IMG/VR virus record: IMGVR_UViG_3300014720_002916
Span: 1 to 44,253 of that record
Length of the DNA: 44,253 nucleotides
Source of the DNA: a virus
Reading direction: 5' to 3' (one strand)
Part shown: positions 16,696 through 26,400 of the stretch, piece by piece
How the letters are laid out: each line of letters opens with the position of its first letter
How positions within the stretch are numbered: the stretch's first letter is position 1
The notes under the pieces: model-generated
Told to the model about the DNA's origin: nothing
The model's database searches: none
Seen by the model: the letters and a program-made list of their open reading frames with translations, nothing else
Position numbers and translations under genes: made by a program

Positions 16696-17579
16696 GCAAT
16701 ACTATACAAAGATTAACAAACACTAGTTTATATCGTATTCTTTATAGACCTCATGGTAGCTGTTTTGATCATTTTATCAGACACAGTGTTGCCCAAAAAA
16801 CAGAAAAGTTTTTCATATCTAACAAAGTAATAGTAGATAAAGCCATCAATCTAATTGATAGTTATAGTCTTGAAGAATTACTAAATACAAGATTGGTTGT
16901 GCCATATAATTTTCAGATGTGTAGCAATGTTAATAAAAACATAGAAGCAACGCTAACGTCACATATACCGCTAATATATCTTATCCACACCAAGGAGGAT
17001 CTGATAGATTTAGAAAGCAATATTTTGGGTAATTATCCATATATTATGCTAATAGCTAATAAAGCATTATATGATATAGCATTATCTTTAGATTTAGATA
17101 TTAATCGAATCTTCTACCTACCCTTCACTGTTCAAGACGATTTAGAAAACAGGATACAAAATAAGGGAAAAACAGTAGATGTATCTATCTTTTTAGGTGG
17201 TCAAGATATTAAGCAAACAACATCTATAGTAAATAGACTTAAAAATTTGAATCTAAAAGTAAATATTTGTCGTAATAATTTTTCATCTAATACATTAATA
17301 AATATATTCGAAACGTCTAAGATTATTATTGAATTAAATCCAACTAATATATACAATATTATTTACTCAATTAATTGTGGAACCCCAGCATTAATTTATA
17401 ACAAAGACCATCAAGGCAAACAAGATTATGTTTATCGTGATTTTGATGAAATGGTATCAAAAATTACACATTTCACTAATAACACAACGAGTTTACCTAA
17501 AATAGGTTTTGCAGAAGAAGGGGCTTCGGATATAGACAGTATACTAGAAAATATTAATAATAGAGGACTAGCATTATGA
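16674..17579 (+). CDS. Putative GT-B-like glycosyltransferase
   Basis: A 301-residue protein preceded by a GGAGAG ribosome site inside the upstream gene. Alternating strands and helices with VDVSIFLGGQDIKQTTSIVNRL, LNLKVNICRNN, and a late SINCGTPALIYNKDHQG segment resemble the donor-binding half of GT-B enzymes, where a Gly-Thr/Val-Pro turn follows the catalytic Glu. The Glu expected before that turn is not obvious (only ELNP nearby), so it may be a degenerate or divergent transferase. The N-terminal 60 residues, including YRPHGSCFDHF, have no counterpart I know. Cluster membership supports a sugar-related role. Confidence 0.5.
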   Translation: MFFGDNVGNTIQRLTNTSLYRILYRPHGSCFDHFIRHSVAQKTEKFFISNKVIVDKAINLIDSYSLEELLNTRLVVPYNFQMCSNVNKNIEATLTSHIPLIYLIHTKEDLIDLESNILGNYPYIMLIANKALYDIALSLDLDINRIFYLPFTVQDDLENRIQNKGKTVDVSIFLGGQDIKQTTSIVNRLKNLNLKVNICRNNFSSNTLINIFETSKIIIELNPTNIYNIIYSINCGTPALIYNKDHQGKQDYVYRDFDEMVSKITHFTNNTTSLPKIGFAEEGASDIDSILENINNRGLAL

Positions 17580-17992
17580 GCAACATACATATTTATATAG
17601 CAGAACCTAGTAATAAAGAGGAATATCAGTTATCTATACAAGAGGCTCAGGAATTAACCAATGGTACATGTGAAAGTATAATTTTTCAAGAGATTAATTA
17701 TATTGATTTTGAGGATGTCTCTAGCTTATTGTCTCTGCTTTTTGATAAAACCGCCTATGGGGGCTCATGCTTTATACAGTTTAATCATTTAGAGTCTATT
17801 ATCAATGACTATAATTTCAATAAAATTAATGAACAGAAACTAAATGAATTAATATTTAAAGGTAGAAGGAACCTTTTGAACGAAACATCAATGATATCAA
17901 TCATAACTAATGTGGGTTTTTATATTAAGCATTTAGTATATGATGAATATTTAATTAAACTAGAAATTGTTAAGAGCGTCAGTAATGAATAA
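17576..17992 (+). CDS. Unknown protein resembling a truncated SAM-methyltransferase domain
   Basis: A 138-residue protein with a GAGG ribosome site and a four-base overlap with the preceding gene. The segment from IDFEDVSSLLSLLFDKTAYG through GGSCFIQFNHLE, then MISIITNVGFYIKHLVYDE and YLIKLEIVKS looks like the C-terminal strand order of class I methyltransferases (helix, Gly-turn strand, last antiparallel pair). The N-terminal SAM-binding glycine loop is missing, so it would not bind SAM in the usual way. Similar degenerate domains occur in sugar-biosynthesis clusters of large phages, but this is a resemblance only. Function unknown. Confidence 0.45.
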   Translation: MSNIHIYIAEPSNKEEYQLSIQEAQELTNGTCESIIFQEINYIDFEDVSSLLSLLFDKTAYGGSCFIQFNHLESIINDYNFNKINEQKLNELIFKGRRNLLNETSMISIITNVGFYIKHLVYDEYLIKLEIVKSVSNE

Positions 17993-18491
17993 CAAGATAT
18001 CTTATTATTGTATAGTTTTTCTAGAATTCTTTAATGAAAATATACTAGAACAGTTATTGTCATTACAAGATGTAAATTATTTATCTATAGTTTATAAACC
18101 TAACTATCTTTATGGGCTCAATAATTTAGTCAAATATTTAGAACCTAAAAAAACGCCATATAGATGGAAAGTGCATAGTATTGTTAGGTCCGAAATAAGC
18201 GACGGCGAAATTGTAGACACAATTTTAGATACAAACTATAATCAAAGTCACACATCTCATTTAATTATTTCCAAATCTCCTAAGCTACTAAATAATAACT
18301 TTATTAATCAAGCTAATGAAATCATTACAAATTCTAAATATTCATCAGATCTATTCGGAGCTATCAGCTCTAATAATCCATATGATATTTTCTGTACAGC
18401 AGTATCTATTTATAATTCTAATGAAAAAAATAGAGATTGTGATATATTGAGTAAAATCAAAGCTTTAGACCGAAAAATATATGAAGTATAA
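17985..18491 (+). CDS. Unknown cluster protein, possible GT-A-like remnant
   Basis: A 168-residue protein starting at an ATG that overlaps the previous stop region; an upstream TTG start would add six residues. Strand YYCIVFLEFFNENILEQLLS, helices, then YRWKVHSIVRSE and a motif-poor Asn/Ser/Ile-rich C-terminus. It resembles the first strands of GT-A or nucleotide-diphospho-sugar folds only in outline; no D-x-D is visible. It overlaps the next gene by eleven bases. Function not assigned. Confidence 0.45.
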   Translation: MNNKISYYCIVFLEFFNENILEQLLSLQDVNYLSIVYKPNYLYGLNNLVKYLEPKKTPYRWKVHSIVRSEISDGEIVDTILDTNYNQSHTSHLIISKSPKLLNNNFINQANEIITNSKYSSDLFGAISSNNPYDIFCTAVSIYNSNEKNRDCDILSKIKALDRKIYEV

Positions 18492-19158
18492 TTTGGTTTT
18501 ATTACATCATGAACAAACCAAAGGCATGAAATCTTTTGGGCCCAAAGCCCTTCTTAAAATCAAACTGCATAATAAAACAGACATAGTTATTAATCATCAA
18601 TTAGAACAAACAAGCTCTAATATTGACAAAGAATCAAGAATAGTTATCGTTGTTGGTTTTGATAAAGAAAGACTAATAAAAAAATTGGACATTTCTAAAA
18701 AGCATAAAAACACTATTATAGTAGATAATACAGAATATAAAAAATGGAATCAGTCATACGCTATGATGCTAGGATTACAACAAATAGACAATGATCTGCC
18801 AACTCTTATAATGGATTCTGGTGTTTTGTTACAAAAACCATTTTCATTTGCAGAGAACTTAAGTTTAGATAATAACATTATATTTACCAACAAGTCTAAC
18901 AAAGAATTTGATATAGGATGTACTGTACATGATACAAATGTAGAGTATATGTTTTATGATCTAAATCCTAAATGGATTAATATGCTATCGATTTGTCCAA
19001 AATATAAAACAAAAATACAGACCCTTTCAAAATTACATAAGAATTCAAATATATTCGAAATTATCAACTATTCCTTAAAAGAATGCAATACCAAATTCAT
19101 ACCAATTGATAGTAAAGTCTACTATATTAAAAACCAAAAACACAAATTAGTTAAATAA
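18481..19158 (+). CDS. Sugar-nucleotidyltransferase-like protein
   Basis: A 225-residue protein. KGMKSFGPKALLKIKLHNKT corresponds in position to the nucleotide-binding loop of sugar-1-phosphate nucleotidyltransferases, where a Gly-rich loop is followed by PKAL and a short strand. RIVIVVGFDKERLI matches the next strand and turn of that fold, and TLIMDSGVLL takes the place of the usual D-x-D metal site with only one Asp. The Gly-x-Gly-x-R signature is not intact, so catalysis is uncertain. It may activate a sugar for the neighbouring transferases or be a divergent relative. Confidence 0.55.
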   Translation: MKYNLVLLHHEQTKGMKSFGPKALLKIKLHNKTDIVINHQLEQTSSNIDKESRIVIVVGFDKERLIKKLDISKKHKNTIIVDNTEYKKWNQSYAMMLGLQQIDNDLPTLIMDSGVLLQKPFSFAENLSLDNNIIFTNKSNKEFDIGCTVHDTNVEYMFYDLNPKWINMLSICPKYKTKIQTLSKLHKNSNIFEIINYSLKECNTKFIPIDSKVYYIKNQKHKLVK

Positions 19159-19159
19159 T

Positions 19160-19945
19160 ATGTTCTTATTACAGTCAACAAGCAATATTTTTACTAAGCA
19201 TTTTATATATGATATGTCCTTGATCGAACAGCCAATGGCTATAGTTCCAGGAAAATTATTCGATCAGTATCATATGCATAAAAAAGATATATCGGGTTAT
19301 TTATTTCAGTCTTCAATGATCAATAAAGAAATTATAGACTTTATTCAAAAATTTAACAAATATACCAAAATTTATTTATACTTCGATAAATTTAACTTAC
19401 AACTATACAATGATGCCTCTTCTATGATCAGATGTATAATTAGAGAAGATTTGGCAACATCCAAACAATCTCAAATCAAACAGAAAAACACTATCAAGGC
19501 TAATGCTATGTATAGCGAACAACTAATTAATAGTGTAAAATTACCAGATAATAGAATAGAGACAGAAGATATTTTAGCAGATATATCTGATATAGAGAAA
19601 CTACAGGAATCTTTAGAAAAGATCTTATATCCTAATAGTAAACTTAAAATTAAACTTTTTAATAGTTCTACTATTAATGTCTCTCAAAACTTAGGTTTTG
19701 TGGATGATGAGACGATGGTAAGGATGATAGATAGTTGCAAACTATATATTGATACTAATTTAAATTATCTTTTATATGCTCTTATACTAGATAAACAAAC
19801 AATAGCTTTAGAAAATAATAGCTTTTTGAAAAAAACAAAAGAAATAACAGAGGATGTCATATCGTCTGTGGATAAATCTAAATTACAAATTAATGATATA
19901 GTCAAAAACTCTTATAAAAATTTTATACAAAAGCATATATTATGA
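19160..19945 (+). CDS. Unknown protein in glycosyltransferase cluster
   Basis: A 261-residue protein rich in Ile, Asn, Lys and Ser, one base after the previous stop codon. Alternating strand and helix pattern (KYTKIYLYFDKFN, KLKIKLFNSSTINVSQNLG, CKLYIDTNLNYLLYALILDKQTIALENNSFL) would fit a GT-B or Rossmann-type domain in which the last segment corresponds to the donor-site helix and strand; a catalytic motif is not visible. No signal peptide or membrane segment. It ends in an ATGA overlap with the next gene. Confidence 0.4.
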   Translation: MFLLQSTSNIFTKHFIYDMSLIEQPMAIVPGKLFDQYHMHKKDISGYLFQSSMINKEIIDFIQKFNKYTKIYLYFDKFNLQLYNDASSMIRCIIREDLATSKQSQIKQKNTIKANAMYSEQLINSVKLPDNRIETEDILADISDIEKLQESLEKILYPNSKLKIKLFNSSTINVSQNLGFVDDETMVRMIDSCKLYIDTNLNYLLYALILDKQTIALENNSFLKKTKEITEDVISSVDKSKLQINDIVKNSYKNFIQKHIL

Positions 19946-20406
19946 AACAATCGATTGGTTTTCTATCTATAGAAATTGATAATAGTACAGAATCTAATTT
20001 TATTGTTAACTATATAAATAGTTTAGCAACAAAATATCCATATACTGATATGATACTATTTAATTCCGTATACAACAGACAAGATGAATCATTAAACAAA
20101 TTCTCGACATTACACATTAATGAAGCAAAGTTTTTTACATCCCCAATTATTGCTTTTAATCTAAAAAATATGCTTTTTCTAAAACATTGTATTTGTAAGA
20201 AAATTTTCTACGCCTTAAGGCCCGAGTGGTTAGTAATGAACAAAAGTATTAACTATACAGACCTGAAGGCTTTATACGAAGAATCTTGCGATGTTTTAAT
20301 GATTCCTAACCAAGAGGATCAAGAATTATATTCTTTGTGTTGGAAGAAACCGGAGGTTGTCGAGCCATCAAATTATCAGAAAGTAATGGAATATGCAAAA
20401 CTATAA
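19942..20406 (+). CDS. Unknown 154-aa protein in glycosyltransferase cluster
   Basis: A short alpha/beta protein beginning with strand SIGFLSIEIDNSTESNFIVN. It includes YTDMILFNSVYNR, PIIAFNLKNMLFLKH and DVLMIPNQEDQELYSLCWK, and ends in VVEPSNYQKVMEYAK. The order of strands, with a putative nucleotide-binding turn near IPNQED, is compatible with half of a GT-B fold, but no family is recognised. It overlaps its neighbours on both sides (4 and 14 bases), so it belongs to the same translation chain. Confidence 0.4.
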   Translation: MKQSIGFLSIEIDNSTESNFIVNYINSLATKYPYTDMILFNSVYNRQDESLNKFSTLHINEAKFFTSPIIAFNLKNMLFLKHCICKKIFYALRPEWLVMNKSINYTDLKALYEESCDVLMIPNQEDQELYSLCWKKPEVVEPSNYQKVMEYAKL

Positions 20407-21190
20407 CAAATTAACAGATACCGATAAAAAAAAGATAATTCAAGATCTTTATGTGACCAAACAATTAAGCTTTGCAGACATTGCTCAAAACTGTGGTACT
20501 TATGCTAATAAAATTAGAAGAGACGCACAAAAATTTAAAATACCAATAAGAGATAAAAGCTCTGCTCAAAAGAACGCTTTACAAAAAGGAAAGCATAAAC
20601 ATCCAACCAAAGGTAAAACCAGAGATGCCTCAGTTAAAACAAAAATAGGCATGTCCATAATGAACCATTGGCAAAATTTATCAGAAAACGAGTTAGCCCA
20701 AATAAAACAAAAAGCAAAAGACAATTGGAACAAACTGTCGGAAGATGAAAAAGAAAATATGAAACACAGCGCCCAAGAAGCAGTAAGACAATCTAGTAAA
20801 ACAGGATCAAAGCTAGAGAAGTATCTACTGAATAAACTCTTGGAGAATGGTTGGAAGGTGGATTTTCATAAGGAGCAAATGCTACTAAATACCAAGTTGC
20901 AAATAGACCTGTTTCTACCTACCATAAATACAGCAATAGAGGTTGATGGACCTTCTCATTTTGTTCCTGTATGGGGTGATGAATCTCTAAAAAAGAATAT
21001 CAAGTATGATAATAAAAAAACAGGACTAATATTAGGTAAAGGTTTGGCCTTGATTAGAATAAAACAGCTCAAGGATTTTTCTCCAACTAGAGCTGAATTA
21101 ATCTATACTAAATTAGAAGAAACCCTTAAGAACATAAAGAAAAATTTTCCGGACCCTAGTAAAAGATCAATTAATATAGAGGATGAATAA
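20393..21190 (+). CDS. HTH plus Vsr-fold nuclease, possible homing endonuclease
   Basis: A 265-residue protein of three parts: an N-terminal helix-turn-helix-like region LSFADIAQNCGTYANKIRRD, a Lys-rich middle (residues about 60-140) with GKHKHPTKGKT and repeated helices around NWNKLSEDEK that resembles NUMOD-type DNA-binding modules, and a C-terminal Vsr/PD-(D/E)XK nuclease with KLEKYLLNKL, LQIDLFLP (Asp), AIEVDGPSHF (E-x-D, His) and a last strand LALIRIKQLK. The architecture is that of free-standing homing endonucleases of the EDxHD/Vsr kind. It sits between the sugar genes and the annealing protein, overlapping the upstream gene by 14 bases and the downstream one at a TAATG. Confidence 0.65.
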   Translation: MQNYNKLTDTDKKKIIQDLYVTKQLSFADIAQNCGTYANKIRRDAQKFKIPIRDKSSAQKNALQKGKHKHPTKGKTRDASVKTKIGMSIMNHWQNLSENELAQIKQKAKDNWNKLSEDEKENMKHSAQEAVRQSSKTGSKLEKYLLNKLLENGWKVDFHKEQMLLNTKLQIDLFLPTINTAIEVDGPSHFVPVWGDESLKKNIKYDNKKTGLILGKGLALIRIKQLKDFSPTRAELIYTKLEETLKNIKKNFPDPSKRSINIEDE

Positions 21191-21939
21191 TGAGTAAGAA
21201 AAAGGACAGTGTTAGTAAAGAAGAGGTTGTACAGGCGGCATCGACGGAGAGCGGGGATGTGGTAGTAAAAAGACCCGTTACTATTCATGATATTGAATGG
21301 ACGGACCATGTTCTTAGTCTTTTGACCGATGACGAAAAGATTAGTGGGAATCCCACAACAGACGGATTAAGAAGAGTATTTGAAATTGCTCTTAATTGTA
21401 GAGTTTTGGCTTCTACTACCCAAGTGGCCCAATCTCCTTCACCAGAAAACGAAAAAAGAGCTACCGTGGTACACTCCATAACCTATCGTTTAAATCCTGA
21501 GTCCTCGGACCCCAATAATTTAAATACATTGGTTGTAGAGGGCGCTGCGGACGTTTATTGGGGTAACTGTGACAAGATATACCGTAACCATCCGGTCGCT
21601 GTTGCAGAAACCCGAGCGGAGGGTAGGGCTTTACGCAGAGGGTTAAGATTAAGAAAGGTTGTAGCAGCGGAAGAGGTAGCAAAAGAAATAGAGGATCATC
21701 CGGATGGGTTAAATGTTAGTAAAATTAGTCCTAATCAAATTAATTTCATTGACGTTATCTCAAAAAGAGTTAATATAAATGTGAAGGGTCTATTGTCAAA
21801 TCTTGGCATAGAACATTCGAATATTTATGAAATATCTCATGAAAACGCTGTTGTGGTATTGAGAGAACTATCAAAATTACAACAAAATTTGAATGATATA
21901 CCTACTGATATTATGGGCTATGACGCAAACTGGAGATAA
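21190..21939 (+). CDS. Putative single-strand annealing protein (Erf/Rad52-like)
   Basis: A 249-residue protein whose core includes ATVVHSITYRLNP, VVEGAADVYWGNC and HPVAVAETRAEGRALRRGLR. The last motif, E-T-R-A-x-G-R-A-L-R, is typical of phage Erf/Rad52-like annealing proteins. The C-terminal module ISPNQINFIDVISKRVNIN followed by ISHENAVVVLRELSKLQ is the short helical domain often attached to such proteins. The probable job is annealing of complementary strands in phage recombination, possibly with the Cas4-like nuclease and SSB encoded upstream. Codon choice here is visibly richer in G and C than in the flanking sugar genes. A GAGG ribosome site precedes the ATG. Alternative: another single-strand-binding recombination factor. 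Confidence 0.55.
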   Translation: MSKKKDSVSKEEVVQAASTESGDVVVKRPVTIHDIEWTDHVLSLLTDDEKISGNPTTDGLRRVFEIALNCRVLASTTQVAQSPSPENEKRATVVHSITYRLNPESSDPNNLNTLVVEGAADVYWGNCDKIYRNHPVAVAETRAEGRALRRGLRLRKVVAAEEVAKEIEDHPDGLNVSKISPNQINFIDVISKRVNINVKGLLSNLGIEHSNIYEISHENAVVVLRELSKLQQNLNDIPTDIMGYDANWR

Positions 21940-21941
21940 CT

Positions 21942-22271
21942 ATGAAATTAAGGTATAAAGTTGGTGATAGATTAGAGTTCGAGCTTGAAGGAGCTGGACA
22001 AAAAGAAGTATTTAAGGAATTAGCAGCGATACAAGAAATCTTCGGTGAAGAATCTTGTGGATTATGTAAAAGCCATAATCTGAGATTCGTTGTGAGAAAT
22101 GTTGATGGTAATGATTACTTCGAACTAAGATGCGCAGATTGTGGTGCTGTATTGGCTTTCGGTCAACACAAAAAAGGCGGCACATTATTTCCTAAGCGCA
22201 AAGATGATGAAGGTAATTATCTACCGAATAGAGGATGGCACAAATGGAGTAAAGAAAAAGACGCTAAGTAA
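21942..22271 (+). CDS. Zinc-ribbon protein paired with annealing protein
   Basis: A 109-residue protein, GGAG before the ATG, two bases after the previous stop. Residues about 39-70 hold CGLC and CADCG, a four-cysteine ribbon with FVVRNVDGNDYFELR between them, followed by a basic region with GGTLFPKRKDDEGN and WHKWSKEK. The ribbon with a following FGQHKKGG..FPKRK segment matches a small conserved phage protein commonly found next to single-strand annealing or recombination genes; its role is not known to me. A DNA-binding accessory factor is the most natural reading. Confidence 0.65.
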   Translation: MKLRYKVGDRLEFELEGAGQKEVFKELAAIQEIFGEESCGLCKSHNLRFVVRNVDGNDYFELRCADCGAVLAFGQHKKGGTLFPKRKDDEGNYLPNRGWHKWSKEKDAK

Positions 22272-22272
22272 A

Positions 22273-22980
22273 ATGTCTTTTTTGTTGGATCATGTTTGTT
22301 TCATAGCAGATAAGGGTTCTGTGAGATTTCAGGACCTTTTGGAACAAATATCTATTATACAAGGTATTTGTGGGAGTATTTGCTATACTTACAAATATAA
22401 TGAATCCAATATAGATAATAATCTTTTCTATAGTTATTATGGTTTACCTCCATTTAATAGAAACCCAGTATATAAGCTATCATATAAAGAATACTTTTCT
22501 ACTAGGGCTTTTGCTGTTGTCTTAAATCATTTAGAATCTTTTAAGATAGTATCAAAAAAAGATCCAAACAACTGGTCTATGATTTGTGAAGATGATATAC
22601 TTATAGATGATAAAAATAATTTTGCTAATAATTTAGAACTGATATTTAACGATAAACCTCAAGACTCGGACATATTATGGGTTTCATCCGGAAAGAGAGA
22701 TCTAAACTGCACATATAGAAACATTACGGGAGAGGATCCTAGTAGTTCATTAAATTATAAGTGTGATACTAGATTTTTCAAAGTGTCAGAATCTCGATAT
22801 GCTGACTGTGTTCTATTAAAGAATTCCGTAGCAGAAAAATTTTTAAAAGAAGCAGAAATATATAAAATATCTTATCCGATAGATTGGGAATATAATTTTT
22901 GGTTAAAAAATAATCCACAAATTAATTCGTATTGGCTACAACCCGCTATTATTAGGCAGAATCCTAAGTTTCTCAATTAG
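22273..22980 (+). CDS. GT25-like glycosyltransferase
   Basis: A 235-residue protein beginning at the ATG one base after the zinc-ribbon stop; a longer in-frame ORF upstream lies within that gene and is not used. Motifs fit the GT25 (LPS/collagen-type galactosyltransferase) fold: SFLLDHVCFIADKGSVRF at the first strand, EYFSTRAFAVVLNHLESFK, the acidic metal-site strand WSMICEDDILIDD (E106, D107, D108), then YADCVLLKNSVAEKFL and YPIDWEYNFWLKNN near the acceptor site. It is the last plus-strand gene and its stop overlaps the convergent minus-strand gene by three bases. It would add a sugar to a lipid- or protein-linked glycan. Confidence 0.72.
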   Translation: MSFLLDHVCFIADKGSVRFQDLLEQISIIQGICGSICYTYKYNESNIDNNLFYSYYGLPPFNRNPVYKLSYKEYFSTRAFAVVLNHLESFKIVSKKDPNNWSMICEDDILIDDKNNFANNLELIFNDKPQDSDILWVSSGKRDLNCTYRNITGEDPSSSLNYKCDTRFFKVSESRYADCVLLKNSVAEKFLKEAEIYKISYPIDWEYNFWLKNNPQINSYWLQPAIIRQNPKFLN

Positions 22981-23444
22981 CTAGTTGGGTCTACCGGCCC
23001 CCATTTCCCAACAGGACAAGATTGATCTGCCCAAGCTAGTTTATTCATATAGATTTTTTCTCTAACTAGATTACATCCACATTTAGTGCATGTATTATTT
23101 TTGAAAAACTCACACTGAGTACATATATTGTATCTATAATGTATTTGTTCATCTGTACATTTGGGACTACCAGCCAAAGCGTGTTTAGTGGCAGATTTAG
23201 TAAAGTTAAGAACTTTTTCCATTAGAGAAGGAGGTTGTAGTGGTGTTTCTACTTTTTTATCTTGTACCTCGACTTCAGAGACTCTAATACCATAATTTTC
23301 TGGATTATTTAAACTCATTTTTTTAGGACATATCATTATGGGTTTCTCTAATCCACTATAAGATATAAGTATTCCGCACGTATTGCATCTATATTCATTG
23401 TGATCGACTCTAACAAAGTCACACGTAAAATCATAAATATTCAT
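22977..23444 (-). CDS. 155-aa cysteine-rich zinc protein at end of tail module
   Basis: Two cysteine-rich modules. The N-terminal one, DFVRVDHNEYRCNTCGILI..ICP, is a small ribbon; the C-terminal one, NICTQCEFFKNNTCTKCGC, then CPVGKWG, is a short Cys cluster of the type found in small phage proteins near tail genes. Between them is a helical linker. Start ATG overlaps the stop of the 2288-aa gene (ATGA), so it is the last gene of the minus-strand tail operon. It may help fold or assemble the tail proteins; function is unknown to me. Confidence 0.65.
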   Translation of the reverse strand: MNIYDFTCDFVRVDHNEYRCNTCGILISYSGLEKPIMICPKKMSLNNPENYGIRVSEVEVQDKKVETPLQPPSLMEKVLNFTKSATKHALAGSPKCTDEQIHYRYNICTQCEFFKNNTCTKCGCNLVREKIYMNKLAWADQSCPVGKWGPVDPTS

Positions 23445-26400
23445 AGGGCAGATCTTTCTCTATCAAAGAATCCAGAATTATCATACTCATACGGCACCCA
23501 CTTATAATGATTTTGTGTTACAAATGTGTCAACTCCAAAGGTATCTTGAGTTGATATCTTCTGTCTCTCTCCAAACCAAGCTCTAAATATCATCTCATTA
23601 AGCACTTGATAAAATGGAGGAGTCTTATTAATTCTAGTTCTTTCATTATAAAGATTTTTAGGATTTGTTTCATGGCATTCCCAGAAATATAATTGACTTT
23701 GATTGACAGCATTTTGACCAAGCGTTATTGTAAAATCTGTTTGTATTTTTCTAGGTATATATTTAAATCTTACTCTAATCTCTTCGCTATTTCCTAAAAG
23801 CTCCCTTGCTGATATAAAACCGTGTGCGGCTTCGGGAACATAATATCTAAAAGCCAAATCAAGTCTGACAATAGAATCATTCTTAAACTCCCCACAGCCC
23901 ATATAAAAATTTTGAGTAGTCTCTCTTAATTCATAATTTACTTGTGGACATTTTTGATTACCAGACTCCAAATAGAAAACAGATAAATTTTGTGACGAGG
24001 ATGTTGTTCCAGCAGCAGCATCTTCTGGGGTTAACGGCCCGACCATCTGAGTATTACATACGTTTTGACAAGCTAAAGAAGCCCAATTAGCGCCAAGATA
24101 ATCACACCCCTGCTTAATAGAATATGGTATCTTAGAACTAGAAGCTAGTGCTCCACTAGCATCCATAGGTATAGAAATCCAATAATAATTATCGTTATAA
24201 TTCAGAATATTATTTCTGGCTACAGCGCCTCCTTCTGATGCTTCTTCTGTTGATGTCGGAGCATTTGATCCTGTCGCTCTAGAGAAAATATTGCTTGGTC
24301 CAAGTTTTACTTTTGAAAAAATATTCTCAAATTGTATCACTCCACTAGATAATGTAGTAGACTCTAATAAAAAGTCCTTATCGGCAGTTCTTAGATTGTT
24401 AACATCTTCATAAATTCTTTCTTTATTATTCCATCTATATATTATATATGTTTCATTAGGTATAATTTCTTGTTTATAATATCTTCCTGCTGTTCCTACT
24501 TTTGGTAAAACCTGACCGCTTGGTACTACAACAATATCTCCAGACGGATTATCATTATTCCAGACCCCAGACAATAATGCTGGATCTAAAGTTAAATCAT
24601 AATATGGCAAATAATATTTTGCTATATTTTTATCTAAATAATACTTTTCATATTTAGAAGAACCGAGCTCAAAATCAAATAACTTTCTATTTGCGTCTGT
24701 AATACTAAAGATATTATGAGCATAAATTCTATTTTTAATATCCCTAATATCTGTTGGATAGCCAGTATATCTAATATATTCATTATTAACAGACTGAGCA
24801 TATGGATTTGGTGGCATGTTAGAATATTTAATTCTAGGATCATATTTGAATCTAACAATTTTATTAATATTATTATTGTTAATTATTTTAATTCTACCAC
24901 AATAATCAGCTTTACCAAAATGATAATCAAAATTATGTAGTCCTAGTAGGTCTGGCGTTTTTACTATTGGGTGTATTTGAGGATTATTTTTGTCAGATCC
25001 CCAGCCATATGAACCCTCCGAGAACAATTGGTCTTTTATGTATGTAGATATCAAATTACCCATGTTTAAACTATCGGTATTTCGCCATTTTCCGAAAGCC
25101 ACAAGTGGATCATTTTCTGTATATGTTGAGTTGTATAACATCACCGTATTATTATTTATTTTTTCAATATGACCACTTACAAATTTATCTTGTCCTGACA
25201 ATAGATTTGTTCCTAAATATAAATGAGTGGTAGTGCCAGGTAATAACTGTCTATCCAAATCCCCGTCTGTTAAAACCAATGGGGCATTACTAGCTCTATC
25301 GTTTATCTCATTAAAAAAACTATTATCTATAACACTAGGAACATATTGAGGATTTTTTAGAGGAGGAACAATAATATTTCCTATATTAAACACTCCGCTT
25401 AATTTAATTGGAGAATATACAGTCGTTCCATTCTGATTCTGGGCTCTTAGAACAGTATATACTAATCTAACAGGCTCATTTCTTGTAAATGAATAAAAAG
25501 CTCTTGCCCCATCTATAGCAGCATATTCTACTCCAAACCTATCTTTAGATAGTCTGAATTGAAAATCAAAACTGGGATAATTTTCGTAGCCTTTGTACAC
25601 TAAATATTTAAACTTAGTATTTTCTAATACTGGTGAGCACTGTTCTGTATACTTAAAAATATCAGCTTCAATAGTATACCATAAACAATTTCTATATTTT
25701 ACATCTACTTCTACTTTATTGGGTATTCCATATTTATAATCTTTAGACAAAGACAAGCCCTTCATATAACCATAACCTCTTAGAAATGAGGCTGTGGTGC
25801 CTTCTACTTGAAGATAGCCCTTATTAGCTAAATATGCTCTATTTTTAGCTTTGATAGACACGTTATCAGTAAATGGATTTGGTGTCCATACGCCTCCAAA
25901 AGCCCCGTACGGCATATCATAACCCATGGCCATCATCTGATTCATAATACTAATATGAGTAAGTAAACCTACTAATGGAAAATGTATAGGAGGTATAAAT
26001 ACTGGTTCTGGAGGTATTATGGGTTTGATAAACTCTCTAGGACCGGGTGGATCTGGTTGCTCTTGACAAGGAAAATCTCCAAATTCAGTTACCTGAGAAT
26101 TATATGGAGCATCTATATTAATAGGAGGGATTAGGTGTTTTTTATTAGTAAAGTCCGCTATAAAACAATAACCACTTGGATATGCTTCCGGATTTTGAGG
26201 AAAATCAAAAGCTCTAGCATTATAAGCTAATAAATTATAAGGAGTAATAGCGGTACCTGTGGTGCCACCCATAGTATCATAATTAGGAACAGGACAACCC
26301 GTACAAACCTGAAGTTGAAAACAGGTTGAACCGGTATCTAGTCCGCCCATATCAGATATTTGCAAACCCCAAGTATTGTCTGAATCAGGAGATACAGCCT

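Noticed and set aside
22141-22272. Upstream extension of the GT25-like gene
   Set aside because: The added 44 residues overlap the zinc-ribbon gene in another frame and show no family similarity; the fold starts at the ATG at 22273.
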